Shown: in pieces, positions 44,336-52,180 of the stretch
Layout: each line of letters opens with the position of its first letter
Position numbering within the stretch: the stretch's first letter is position 1
Source: Exiguobacterium sp. s122
Lineage (GTDB): Bacteria; Bacillota; Bacilli; Exiguobacteriales; Exiguobacteriaceae
Length of the DNA: 64,000 nt
Reading direction: 5' to 3'
Assembly (NCBI RefSeq): GCF_018618475.1
Contig: NZ_JACSMD010000001.1
Coordinates: forward strand, 496,001-560,000
The notes under the pieces: model-generated
Seen by the model: the letters and a program-made list of their open reading frames with translations, nothing else
What the model was told of the DNA's origin: nothing
Database searches by the model: none
Translations under genes and position numbers: made by a program

Positions 44336-46018
44336 GTGCGATTTCGCAAATATCTTGTTCGGAGTTGGGTATCATGGTCGCTCGTCTTCACCGGGATTGG
44401 TTACGCCACGTGGCAGAACATGGGGGCGTTCGAATGGACGCTCTTCGGCTTTATTTATACCCTCGGTGCTTTGTTCGTTATGAACCCGCTCAAGCGTCGG
44501 CATCTTCACTTTACGTTCCATGAGATGTTCGTCTTCATGACGTTCTTTTTATATGGACTCGTCCCCGCACTCGTCATGGGTCAACTTTTATTATTGACGT
44601 TTCAGGCGCGTTCGTTTAGTACAAAAGTCGGGCGACGTCGATTCATTCATTTTTATCCGCTAAATACGTTGATTGAAGCGTCACTTCTCCTCGTGCCAGG
44701 CCTTGTCTACTTGCAGTTCGGTGGTGAGATTGGTACCTCGGTCCACTTGTTCGAGCAAGGGACGGCGCTCCTTGCGTTCTTTGCGACGCTCTATCTCGTC
44801 CTCGGATGTAGTTTCTTTTTGTCGCGATTCTTAGTTGGAGAGCGGATTCCGCTACCGATCATGTGGCGTCTCCTTCGTTTCGACTGGCTCGTCGTCTCGC
44901 TCGAGTTGTTGTTCACGATGGTCGCAATTGAGGCGTATCAACTGTTCGGCTATGTCGGTTTGATTGGAACCTTTTTTGTCTTGTCCCTCTTGAAGATGAG
45001 TCTTTCAAAAGCGACGGAAACGGAAGAGACGCAGACGAAGGTCGATCAAATCGAGCGATTGAAAGAACAGTTGTACCGCATCGACAATGAGTCCCTTCTC
45101 ATCGAGAAGTTTTGGAACGGGCTTCGCGAAATCGTTGAAGTTGAGCGCGGTTGGATTCAAGTGAACCGAGAAGACGTGCGGACGTTCTATGACATGACCG
45201 GACGGATTGATCGAGCCATTCCGGACGCCTATACCCTCGAACGATATCGGGATGCCTCTGAACCGTACTTTTTATATAACTCGTTGCACGAATGGCATCC
45301 TGAGCTGTTAGCTCATCAGAGTGAGCTTCATCACTCGGCTCTTGGCATCCAGCCGGTGCACAGCTCGACGAATGCCGTCAGCTTTATGATTTCGACGACG
45401 GCAAATGGGGCATACGAAGAAGCGCTCGCTGTTGAACTGCATCGTCTTTTGAAGACGCTCTCCTGGTCGCTCGAACGGATTGACGAACGGGACCGGTTGC
45501 AACATGAAAGTCTGACCGACCCACTTACCAGTCTTCCGAACCAGCGGGCACTCCGAAGATGGACGAAAGAACGAATGAACGATGTCGCCTCCTATCCGTT
45601 GTCAATCTTCTTGATTGACCTCGATCATTTCAAGTCGGTCAACGATACGTATGGACACGCATTCGGTGACGAAGTGTTGATTGAGGCGGGGGCGCTCTTC
45701 ACGCGGCTCGTCCGGAGTGGGGATCTTGTGACACGCTACGGTGGGGAAGAGTTCGTTTTCGTCTTTCCGAGGATGAACGAGCTGGCGGCCATGCGGACAG
45801 GGGAAAAGATCCGTCAAGCGTTGAAGGTCCACTCCTTCGGAACAGAAGGGGTCGAAGTTCACGTGACGGCGAGTATCGGGATTGAAACGATTCACGAGTT
45901 TGACGAGCTCGACACGGTGCTTCGGAACGCCGACCGGGCGATGTACGTCGGAGCGAAGTTCAACGGACGTGACCGTGTCGCCCATTACCGAGATACTTCA
46001 ACGGAACGAGCCCAATAA
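44336..46018 (+). CDS. Membrane-bound diguanylate cyclase
   Basis: 560 residues. The N-terminal ~200 hold about six membrane segments in the 5TM/LytS-like style. A short coiled coil (~225-260), a GAF-like region (~265-390) and a GGDEF domain (~400-558) follow. The active-site loop is GGEEF (469-473) in TRYGGEEFVFVFPR, with an inhibitory RSGD I-site five residues before it, so an active, product-inhibited c-di-GMP synthase is likely. The start is GTG at 44336 with AAGGGGG 7 bp upstream. It may work against the HD-GYP protein encoded at 14519. Confidence 0.9.
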   Translation: MRFRKYLVRSWVSWSLVFTGIGYATWQNMGAFEWTLFGFIYTLGALFVMNPLKRRHLHFTFHEMFVFMTFFLYGLVPALVMGQLLLLTFQARSFSTKVGRRRFIHFYPLNTLIEASLLLVPGLVYLQFGGEIGTSVHLFEQGTALLAFFATLYLVLGCSFFLSRFLVGERIPLPIMWRLLRFDWLVVSLELLFTMVAIEAYQLFGYVGLIGTFFVLSLLKMSLSKATETEETQTKVDQIERLKEQLYRIDNESLLIEKFWNGLREIVEVERGWIQVNREDVRTFYDMTGRIDRAIPDAYTLERYRDASEPYFLYNSLHEWHPELLAHQSELHHSALGIQPVHSSTNAVSFMISTTANGAYEEALAVELHRLLKTLSWSLERIDERDRLQHESLTDPLTSLPNQRALRRWTKERMNDVASYPLSIFLIDLDHFKSVNDTYGHAFGDEVLIEAGALFTRLVRSGDLVTRYGGEEFVFVFPRMNELAAMRTGEKIRQALKVHSFGTEGVEVHVTASIGIETIHEFDELDTVLRNADRAMYVGAKFNGRDRVAHYRDTSTERAQ

Positions 46019-46050
46019 AAAAAGGAGAATCCTCGGCGGATTCTCCTTTT
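46018..46050. terminator. Bidirectional intrinsic terminator
   Basis: AAAAGGAGAATCC / GGATTCTCCTTTT stem with a 5-base loop, serving the cyclase gene and the convergent repeat-protein gene. Confidence 0.85.
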
Positions 46051-46064
46051 ATATATATATAAGA

Positions 46065-46706
46065 TTATAATTTCGAACCGAAAATTTCAGATTCGACCGC
46101 ATGAATCGCAGCCGACCAAGAACCGTACCGGTGTAAAATCGCTTTTGTCGAAGGTTTGTTGTTGCGTTTCGCCCATTCACGATACGCTTCGAACGAAAGT
46201 GAGAAGCCCATCTCGTGAATCGCTTCTCGAAGCGCGTTCGAGAGTTCTGACTTTGAGTAGGTAACACTCGCTTCAAGACCTGCCTCGGCACAGGCATCAT
46301 GCCAAGAGCCGAACGTTTTGACGATGTGATAGTGGCTTGGGGCCTTCGGGTGAAGTTTCCGCCATTCCTGATACTTCTTCAGCGTGATGATTGAACCCAT
46401 ATCACGCGAGTAGAGTGCAAGTGTCTCGATAATGTCATCGCGCGTATACTTCGGCATCTTGTCAGGGAAATCGACAGTCGTCTCACCATGCCATTCATAA
46501 CCGGCGATGGCAAGCGCCTCGGCCCACGATCCGAATTGGCGGATGATCGACTCTGGCGACGGCCAATTTTGTTCCATCGCGAACCGACGATAGACAGAAC
46601 GACGAGGACGTTCCTTCAGCAAGTCACCGAGGAGGCGAATGCAGTGGATCATCCTCTGCTGTTCGGTGGACAAGTGATGGGATTTAGTGGATAGCGATTG
46701 ACTCAA
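46065..46706 (-). CDS. Protein of three homing-endonuclease-associated repeats, no nuclease domain
   Basis: 213 residues. After a ~20-residue tail there are three copies of a ~50-residue helical repeat ending in the motif F/Y-G-S-W-x-x-A (FGSWAEALAIAGY, FGSWHDACAEAGL, YGSWSAAIHAVES). This matches the HNH-associated (HNR) repeat that gives DNA recognition beside homing endonucleases. No HNH, LAGLIDADG or GIY-YIG nuclease is present, so a stand-alone DNA-binding role is inferred. The start is TTG at 46706, because AAGGAGG lies 8 bp upstream inside a longer ATG frame from 46733. A dyad overlaps its likely promoter. Confidence 0.75.
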   Translation of the reverse strand: MSQSLSTKSHHLSTEQQRMIHCIRLLGDLLKERPRRSVYRRFAMEQNWPSPESIIRQFGSWAEALAIAGYEWHGETTVDFPDKMPKYTRDDIIETLALYSRDMGSIITLKKYQEWRKLHPKAPSHYHIVKTFGSWHDACAEAGLEASVTYSKSELSNALREAIHEMGFSLSFEAYREWAKRNNKPSTKAILHRYGSWSAAIHAVESEIFGSKL

Positions 46707-46769
46707 TGATGGTTCCTCCTTCCATGGACTCATATCTGAACCGACAAAGGTGATAAAATTGCTTCTACA

Positions 46770-46808
46770 ATCATACTATCGGCCAATTTTTCCAAATTAT
46801 AAGCCGAT
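46770..46808 (-). promoter_or_regulatory. Dyad and -10 upstream of the repeat-protein gene
   Basis: On the minus strand, ATCGGC and GCCGAT arms (46778-46808, with inner AATTT/AAATT) lie just before a -10-like TATGAT (46770-46775). The dyad would cover the -35 region and looks like an operator, possibly for autoregulation. Confidence 0.4.
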
Positions 46809-46809
46809 T

Positions 46810-46965
46810 TTTGAAGTTTTTTTAGTACGAAATAAATAGGGATAGGACCAAAGTCTTATCCATAATTTGAAAAAAGGGTAACAGTTCTATTACAAATTAA
46901 ATAATATTTAATTCCAAATGTAAACAAAAAGTTTTATAAATGGGTTAAATGTAATATTATTGCAC
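46810..46965. other. AT-rich intergenic spacer with no gene found
   Basis: Strongly AT-rich compared with the rest of the window. No open reading frame with a ribosome binding site, no tRNA-like fold and no repeat were seen here. It is part of a gene-free stretch from 46707 to 47158 that otherwise holds the dyad, the small RNA candidate and the uppP promoter. Confidence 0.6.
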
Positions 46966-47018
46966 AAAAAAGTACCCAACTGGACAATGGGGTCATCGCC
47001 GTTGCACCAGTTGAGTAC
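46966..47018 (-). ncRNA. Candidate tiny RNA: hairpin plus T-run with its own promoter
   Basis: Minus-strand arms GTACTCAACTGG and CCAGTTGGGTAC (11 of 12 paired) enclose an inner CAACGG/CCATTG stem and an 8-base loop. Six T follow directly. A good promoter (TTGATT-17-TATTAT) lies upstream so that transcription would begin at the base of the stem, giving an RNA of about 53 nt. No gene lies upstream on this strand, so it is not a normal gene terminator. Not a family I recognise; AT-rich DNA can mimic promoters. Confidence 0.45.
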
Positions 47019-47024
47019 CCTTCT

Positions 47025-47053
47025 ATAATAAATTTAATTTTCAGACTAATCAA
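47025..47053 (-). promoter_or_regulatory. Promoter for the candidate tiny RNA
   Basis: Minus-strand TTGATT (47048-47053), exact 17-bp spacer, TATTAT (47025-47030). Confidence 0.45.
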
Positions 47054-47110
47054 TAAAAGTTTTTAAAATATATGATTTTTTTCAAAGAGTGGTCAGTGTA
47101 AGACAGAGTC

Positions 47111-47119
47111 TGCTAAAAT
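47111..47119 (+). promoter_or_regulatory. Extended -10 promoter of uppP
   Basis: TGCTAAAAT (TGn plus TAAAAT), 39 bp before the uppP start. No good -35 is visible. Confidence 0.45.
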
Positions 47120-47158
47120 AGCCGCATTGAGTGAAAATAGAAAAGAGGAACATTTGAT

Positions 47159-47971
47159 ATGACAATCTGGTTATTTTACTTATTGCTCGGTGTGATTCAA
47201 GGTTTTACCGAACCGATTCCGATTTCGTCGAGCGGGCACTTGGTCATCTTCCAAGAGCTGTTCAACATTCAGTTGCCTGGGCTGTCGTTCGAGATTTTTG
47301 TTAACTTCGCCTCGCTCCTCGCCGTGTTGACGATTTATCGGAAAGACGTCGTCCGCCTCGTCGTCAGTCTTTGGACGTTCTTGTTTAAAAAAGATCGTAG
47401 CGACGACACGATGGTTGACGTCAAGTTCATCGGGCTGTTGCTCGTGGCGACGGTGCCGGCCGGCGTGCTCGGAGTCGTCTTCGGTGACTGGATCGGCGAA
47501 ACGCTCAGTGGTGTCTCAACGGTCGGATACACGTTGATTATTACGGGCCTCGCCCTCTGGTTCATCCGCAACATGCGGGGAAGTAAGGGCGACGGCGGAA
47601 TCACGCTCCGTGATGCCATCTTGATCGGGCTCGCCCAGGCGGCCGCGCTTATCCCGGGCATTAGCCGGTCGGGGGCGACGATCGTCATGGCGCTCCTTCT
47701 TGGGATCAAACAAGAGACGGCGCTTCGGTTCTCGTTCTTCATGTTCATCCCGGTCAGTCTCGGCACGATTCTATTAGACGGACCGGCACTGTTCACGAAC
47801 CCGGAGACGCGCGAACTGTTCGGTCCGCTCATCGTGGCGTTCATCGCCTCGTACATTTTGACGGCCGTGTCGCTGAAATGGTTCCAACACATCATGGCCA
47901 AAGGCGAGCTCAAGTACTTCTCGTTCTATTGCTGGACAGTCGGGATTCTCGTCGTCTTGTTCTTAGCTTAA
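47159..47971 (+). CDS. uppP: Undecaprenyl-diphosphatase UppP/BacA
   Basis: 270 residues with about eight membrane segments. The two active-site blocks are GVIQGFTEPIPISSSGHL (with the catalytic glutamate and S-S-S-G-H) and PGISRSGATIVMALLLG (with the essential arginine). It removes a phosphate from undecaprenyl diphosphate to recycle the lipid carrier for peptidoglycan and wall polymers, and gives bacitracin tolerance. AAGAGG lies 10 bp before the ATG. Single gene with a terminator. It supports the lipid-linked surface polymers made at 1-9 kb. Confidence 0.94.
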   Translation: MTIWLFYLLLGVIQGFTEPIPISSSGHLVIFQELFNIQLPGLSFEIFVNFASLLAVLTIYRKDVVRLVVSLWTFLFKKDRSDDTMVDVKFIGLLLVATVPAGVLGVVFGDWIGETLSGVSTVGYTLIITGLALWFIRNMRGSKGDGGITLRDAILIGLAQAAALIPGISRSGATIVMALLLGIKQETALRFSFFMFIPVSLGTILLDGPALFTNPETRELFGPLIVAFIASYILTAVSLKWFQHIMAKGELKYFSFYCWTVGILVVLFLA

Positions 47972-47977
47972 TTTGTC

Positions 47978-48006
47978 GGCGCTGCTCACAGGAGCGGCGC
48001 TTTTTT
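47978..48006 (+). terminator. Intrinsic terminator of uppP
   Basis: GCGCTGCTC / GAGCGGCGC stem (one G-U), 4-base loop, then six T. Confidence 0.85.
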
Positions 48007-48018
48007 ACGCATTTTATT

Positions 48019-48047
48019 TTGCAGTCCTCTTTGTTTTGCGCTACAGT
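48019..48047 (+). promoter_or_regulatory. Promoter of the rib operon
   Basis: TTGCAG (48019-48024), 17-bp spacer, TACAGT (48042-48047), ending about 19 bp before the FMN aptamer. Confidence 0.55.
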
Positions 48048-48065
48048 TGAGGCGTACAAACAAAT

Positions 48066-48204
48066 ATTCCTTCGGGGTCGGGTGAAAGTCCCAACCGGCG
48101 GTGATAGGCCAACGCCTTAAGTCCGTGACCCGGGCGCACGTGTGCGAACGGTGGATCTAGTGAGACTCTAGAGCCGACAGTATAGTCTGGATGGGAGAAG
48201 GAAA
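48066..48204 (+). promoter_or_regulatory. FMN riboswitch (RFN element)
   Basis: The conserved RFN landmarks occur in order: TTCGGGG, GGTGAAAGTCCC, ACCGGCGGTGAT, GTCCGTGACCC, GGTGGATCTAGTGAGA, CTCTAGAGCCGACAGT and TATAGTCTGGATGGGAGA. The P1 helix pairs TTCCTT (48067-48072) with AAGGAA (48198-48203). FMN binding should stop transcription at the terminator 96 bp further on, turning off ribDEBAH. Confidence 0.97.
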
Positions 48205-48299
48205 ATCGACAGGTCCGCGCGACCTGTAGTTCGTCGTACGCTTTTCTGTAAAGAAAACGTTTATTTGGCTTGCCCAAATACGGCTGACACCTCCCACCG

Positions 48300-48333
48300 A
48301 GACCTTGAGGACATGTCCTTCAGGTCTTTTTTG
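48300..48333 (+). terminator. Riboswitch-controlled transcription terminator
   Basis: AGACCT-x-GAGGACA with TGTCCTTCAGGTCT gives a long stem followed by a T6 run, placed between the FMN aptamer and ribD. It is the expression platform. Confidence 0.88.
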
Positions 48334-48358
48334 TTTGTACGAAACAAGGAGGGAGATT

Positions 48359-49441
48359 ATGAAACAGTACATGCAACATGCCATCCAATTGGCCAAGTAC
48401 GCGGACGGACAGACCGGGGTCAACCCGCTCGTCGGTGCCGTCGTCGTCAAAGACGACCGAATTGTCGGATTTGGTGCTCACTTGAAGGCAGGTGAGCCGC
48501 ATGCCGAGGTACACGCAATCCAGATGGCCGGGGCGTCTGCGTATGGTTCAACCGTTTATGTCACGCTCGAGCCATGCTCGCATCACGGGAAGACGCCGCC
48601 GTGCGCAGACCTCTTAATCGAGTCGGGCGTTCGTCGTGTCGTCATCGCGATGGAAGATCCGAATCCGCTCGTCGCCGGTCGCGGGATTGCCCGGTTAAAG
48701 GCAGCGGGAATCGAAGTCGAGGTTGGCCTACTCGAGCGTGAGGCGCGAACGCTCAATCCTGCATTCCTACGCTCGCTTGAGACGAAGCGCCCGTACGTCA
48801 TCTTGAAGACGGCGACGAGCCTCGACGGGAAAGTCGCGCTTGAGACAGGTGAGAGCAAATGGGTGACTGGGACAGAAGCCCGACTTGACGTTCACACGTT
48901 ACGGGCGAACGTCGACGCAGTGTTGACCGGAATCGGGACCGTCATGGCGGACGACCCGGCGCTTACGGTGCGGCTCGACCGCCCGACCGGACAGCCACGA
49001 CGCGTTGTGTTAGACCGGGAGTTGAACGTGCCGCACGAGAGTCAGCTCGTCCGGACGGCGAACGAAGTACCCGTCCTCGTCTATACGACGTCAGACGATG
49101 ACGCTCGTCGCGCGGCACTCGAGTCGCGCGGCGTCGAACTCGCCGACTACACGACGCTCGAGCATGTCCTTGAAGATGTATACGCCCGAGGCGTTGGCCG
49201 TCTCCTTATTGAGGCCGGTCCAACGCTTGTGACGTCCCTTTTAGACGGGGGTTACATCGACGAATGGGTCATGTATCAGTCTCCACGCGTCTTCGGCGGC
49301 AAGGCGGGATTCTACCGCTCACATCATGACGGTCCGCTCGATGCGATTGAACACTTTGACATTCGTTCCGTCGAGACGATCGGCAACGATATTAAACTTA
49401 TCATGCGAAAGGGGGAGTCCAATGTTCACGGGAATCGTTGA
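48359..49441 (+). CDS. ribD: Bifunctional diaminohydroxyphosphoribosylaminopyrimidine deaminase / reductase
   Basis: 360 residues. The N-terminal deaminase (~1-145) has the zinc motif EPHAEVHA and EPCSHHGKTPPCADLLI. The C-terminal reductase (~148-360) begins YVILKTATSLDGKVAL and has DAVLTGIGTVMADDPAL and IEAGPTLVTSLL. It catalyses the second and third steps of riboflavin synthesis. ATG at 48359 lies after AAGGAGGGAG; a longer frame begins within the terminator. It overlaps ribE by 20 bp. Confidence 0.94.
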   Translation: MKQYMQHAIQLAKYADGQTGVNPLVGAVVVKDDRIVGFGAHLKAGEPHAEVHAIQMAGASAYGSTVYVTLEPCSHHGKTPPCADLLIESGVRRVVIAMEDPNPLVAGRGIARLKAAGIEVEVGLLEREARTLNPAFLRSLETKRPYVILKTATSLDGKVALETGESKWVTGTEARLDVHTLRANVDAVLTGIGTVMADDPALTVRLDRPTGQPRRVVLDRELNVPHESQLVRTANEVPVLVYTTSDDDARRAALESRGVELADYTTLEHVLEDVYARGVGRLLIEAGPTLVTSLLDGGYIDEWVMYQSPRVFGGKAGFYRSHHDGPLDAIEHFDIRSVETIGNDIKLIMRKGESNVHGNR

Positions 49442-50063
49442 AGAAATCGGTAGCATCAAAGCGGTGAAACGGAACGGCCCGTCGCTTCGACTCACACTCT
49501 CGGGTGACATCGTCTTGCAGGACGTGAAGCTTGGTGACAGCATCTCGGTCAACGGGATTTGCCTCACCGTGACGACGTTTGATGACCGGACGTTTTCGGT
49601 CGACGTGATGCCCGAGACGCTCAAGGCATCAAGTCTCGACGGGGTCCGCCCTGGTACGCGGGTGAACTTGGAGCGGGCGATGCCGGCGAACGGTCGATTC
49701 GGCGGGCACTTCGTCTCTGGTCACGTCGACGGGGTCGGACGGATCGTCAAGAAACGCCCGCTCGCGAACGCGGTGTATATCGACATCAGCTGTGATGCCG
49801 CAATTCTCCGGTATATCGTCCCGAAAGGTTCGATTTCGGTCGACGGGACGAGCTTGACGGTGTTTGACGTCACGGAACGTGGATTCACGTTGTCGCTTAT
49901 CCCGCATACGTACAGTGAGACGGTGCTCGGAATGAAGCAGGCAGGGGATCCGGTCAATTTGGAATGTGACATGTTAGCTAAATATATGGAAAAACTCGTA
50001 AGTCAAAAACCGATGACGCTTGAATCGCTCGCGTCACAAGGATATGGGAAGGCGGGATGGTAA
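49422..50063 (+). CDS. ribE: Riboflavin synthase, alpha subunit
   Basis: 213 residues made of two homologous lumazine-binding barrels, starting with the diagnostic MFTGIVEE. The second barrel has [11 protein letters not shown] and [16 protein letters not shown]. It dismutates two 6,7-dimethyl-8-ribityllumazine to riboflavin. It starts within the last 20 bp of ribD with GGGGGAGTCCA as ribosome binding site, and its TAA stop shares a base with the next ATG, so all rib genes are translationally coupled. Confidence 0.94.
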   Translation: MFTGIVEEIGSIKAVKRNGPSLRLTLSGDIVLQDVKLGDSISVNGICLTVTTFDDRTFSVDVMPETLKASSLDGVRPGTRVNLERAMPANGRFGGHFVSGHVDGVGRIVKKRPLANAVYIDISCDAAILRYIVPKGSISVDGTSLTVFDVTERGFTLSLIPHTYSETVLGMKQAGDPVNLECDMLAKYMEKLVSQKPMTLESLASQGYGKAGW

Positions 50064-51247
50064 TGTTCCATACAATCAAAGAAGCAGTCGAAGATTTAAA
50101 GATGGGACGCCCCATCATCGTTGTCGATGACGAGGACCGGGAGAACGAAGGAGATTTCGTCGTCCTCGCGGACAAAATGACAGCGGAGACGATGAACTTT
50201 CTCATCACGGAAGGGAAAGGGCTCGTCTGCGCCTCTCTCGCTGAAGAAGTGGCGGTCCGGCTCGACTTGCAACCGATGGTCACGAACAGCACCGATCCTC
50301 ACGGGACGGCGTTCACGGTCAGTGTCGACCACGTCGATTCGACGACGGGCATCTCGGCGAGCGAACGGGCCCATACGGTGCGCGAACTCGCGAACATCAA
50401 TGCCCGTCCTGCCGATTTCCAACGTCCCGGTCATCTCTTCCCGCTCATCGCGAAAAAAGGTGGCGTCTCGGTCCGCCGCGGACATACGGAAGCGTCGGTC
50501 GATTTGGCGCGACTTGCCGGAAGTGAACCGGTCGCCGTCATCTGTGAGATTATCCGCTCGGACGGCGAGATGGCCCGGGTGCCGGACCTTGAACGCGTCG
50601 CCAAAGAACACGATTTAAAATTCATCACGATCGAGGCGCTCGTCCGCTATATGGAGACGGACCTCGTCGAACGAGAGGCGGACGTATCGCTCCCCTCGGT
50701 GAAAGGGGACTTCCGATTGATCGGGTATCGGAACGTCCTCGACCGGGAAGAACACGTCGCCCTCGTCAAAAATGAGCTTGAACACGCGCCGCTCGTCCGG
50801 ATTCATTCTGAATGTCTGACCGGAGACGTGTTCGGGTCCCACCGATGTGATTGCGGGCCACAACTGGACACAGCGATGGCGAAAGTGGAAGCCGAAGGTG
50901 GTGTCATCTTGTACATGCGACAAGAAGGGCGCGGCATCGGTCTGCTCAATAAGTTAAAGGCGTACGAACTGCAAGAACGAGGGCTTGATACGGTCGAGGC
51001 GAACGTTGCGCTCGGATTCCACGCCGACTTGCGTGACTATCGGGTGAGCGCGGCGATGCTCCGCGACCTTGGGGTGACGACGGTCCGTCTCATGACGAAC
51101 AATCCGGAAAAAGTCGACGCGCTTGAAGCGTGTGGCATTACCGTCATCGAACGGGTGCCGATTATCGTCGGGGAACATGCGGCGAACGAGAAGTACCGAA
51201 TGACGAAACAACAAAAAATGAATCACTTTGGAGGAGAAAACAGATGA
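50063..51247 (+). CDS. ribBA: 3,4-DHBP synthase / GTP cyclohydrolase II
   Basis: 394 residues. The N-terminal DHBP synthase (~1-200) has [13 protein letters not shown] and [21 protein letters not shown]. The C-terminal cyclohydrolase II (~205-394) has the zinc cysteines in [19 protein letters not shown] and [18 protein letters not shown]. It makes both precursors, dihydroxybutanone phosphate from ribulose 5-phosphate and the pyrimidine from GTP. The ATG at 50063 forms TAATG with the ribE stop; ATG at 50057 is an alternative. Confidence 0.94.
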   Translation: MFHTIKEAVEDLKMGRPIIVVDDEDRENEGDFVVLADKMTAETMNFLITEGKGLVCASLAEEVAVRLDLQPMVTNSTDPHGTAFTVSVDHVDSTTGISASERAHTVRELANINARPADFQRPGHLFPLIAKKGGVSVRRGHTEASVDLARLAGSEPVAVICEIIRSDGEMARVPDLERVAKEHDLKFITIEALVRYMETDLVEREADVSLPSVKGDFRLIGYRNVLDREEHVALVKNELEHAPLVRIHSECLTGDVFGSHRCDCGPQLDTAMAKVEAEGGVILYMRQEGRGIGLLNKLKAYELQERGLDTVEANVALGFHADLRDYRVSAAMLRDLGVTTVRLMTNNPEKVDALEACGITVIERVPIIVGEHAANEKYRMTKQQKMNHFGGENR

Positions 51248-51711
51248 TGCATACAATTGAAGGAAACTTGGTCGGTAAAGGGTTAAAAGTGGGGATCGTC
51301 GTCGGACGGTTCAACGATCTCATCACGATGCGTCTGTTAGACGGGGCAAAAGATGCGCTCAAGCGCCACGGCGTCGAACAAGACGACGTCGAACTCGCAT
51401 TCGTCCCGGGCGCGTTCGAGCTTCCGCTCGTCGCCAAAAAGATGGCGATGAGCAAGAAATATGACGCGGTCATCACACTAGGTGCCGTCATCCGCGGGGC
51501 GACGCCGCACTTCGATTACGTCTGCAGCGAAGCGGCAAAAGGTGTCGCTCAAGCGAGCTATCAGTCGGAAGTACCGGTCATCTTCGGTGTCTTGACGACC
51601 GAGACGATTGAGCAGGCGATTGAGCGGGCCGGGACGAAAGCCGGAAACAAAGGCTGGGAAGCGGCAACAGCGGCCATCGAGATGGCGAACTTGATGCGTT
51701 CATTCGCATGA
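51244..51711 (+). CDS. ribH: 6,7-dimethyl-8-ribityllumazine synthase
   Basis: 155 residues with [56 protein letters not shown] and [23 protein letters not shown], the full set for RibH. It condenses DHBP with the diaminouracil to give lumazine, and usually forms 60-mer shells with RibE inside in Bacillus. ATGA overlap with ribBA and a GGAGG inside it. Last gene of the operon, followed by a GC-rich terminator. Confidence 0.95.
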   Translation: MMHTIEGNLVGKGLKVGIVVGRFNDLITMRLLDGAKDALKRHGVEQDDVELAFVPGAFELPLVAKKMAMSKKYDAVITLGAVIRGATPHFDYVCSEAAKGVAQASYQSEVPVIFGVLTTETIEQAIERAGTKAGNKGWEAATAAIEMANLMRSFA

Positions 51712-51716
51712 CGACA

Positions 51717-51749
51717 AGCCCCCGCGACGACTGTCGTGGGGGGGCTTTG
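51717..51749 (+). terminator. Intrinsic terminator of the rib operon
   Basis: AGCCCCCGCGAC and GTCGTGGGGGGCT-type arms with a 4-base loop; the trailing T-run is short (TTTG). Confidence 0.75.
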
Positions 51750-51756
51750 CCGCGTC

Positions 51757-52125
51757 TTAGCGCCAAAACGAGGTGTGGTCCGCCTTGTCCTGTATATTGA
51801 AGGCAATGATGTCACGCAATAGCTCAAAATCGACGGCTTGATTCCATTTGATGCGGAACAGCTGTTTCGTCTGCGTGTAGCCGGATTCCTTGATTCGGTC
51901 CGCGAACTGTTCGAGTGCGACCGCTTCAGGGGCGACCGCGAAGTGCGCTTTGGCCACACTGAACGCGATGATGAACGTGCCGTGGTCGGTGAACATCGGT
52001 TGATTCCAGGCAATGCGTTCGTTGAGCTCGGGGAACGTTTCGCGCACCCAGATGAACACGTCTGCAAGCTTCGCGCGTTGCTCCGGATCGTCCATCGTCG
52101 CTAAAAAATCATCGAACGTTTCCAT
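51757..52125 (-). CDS. DUF1801 / YdhG-like protein
   Basis: 122 residues with the DUF1801 pattern: AWNQPMFTDHGTFIIAFSVAKAHFAVAPEA and GYTQTKQLFRIKWNQAVDFELLRDIIAFN. Members share a fold with frataxin-like YdhG; one was proposed to be an iron chaperone, but the function of the family is not firmly known. Soluble and acidic. AAAGGAGGAAAATTT precedes the ATG. It is the next gene after pruA on the minus strand, beyond the terminator. Confidence 0.8.
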   Translation of the reverse strand: METFDDFLATMDDPEQRAKLADVFIWVRETFPELNERIAWNQPMFTDHGTFIIAFSVAKAHFAVAPEAVALEQFADRIKESGYTQTKQLFRIKWNQAVDFELLRDIIAFNIQDKADHTSFWR

Positions 52126-52144
52126 AAATTTTCCTCCTTTTCAA

Positions 52145-52177
52145 AGAAAGTCCGGCTCGCGATGAGCCGGACTTTCT
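52145..52177 (-). terminator. Intrinsic terminator of the dehydrogenase gene
   Basis: AGAAAGTCCGGCTC / GAGCCGGACTTTCT perfect 14-bp stem with 5-base loop, in a short gap; the minus-strand tail is only moderately T-rich. Confidence 0.7.
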
Positions 52178-52180
52178 GGA

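Noticed and set aside
46018-46050. Hairpin considered as a small RNA
   Set aside because: It is an ordinary bidirectional terminator between convergent genes, with no separate promoter.
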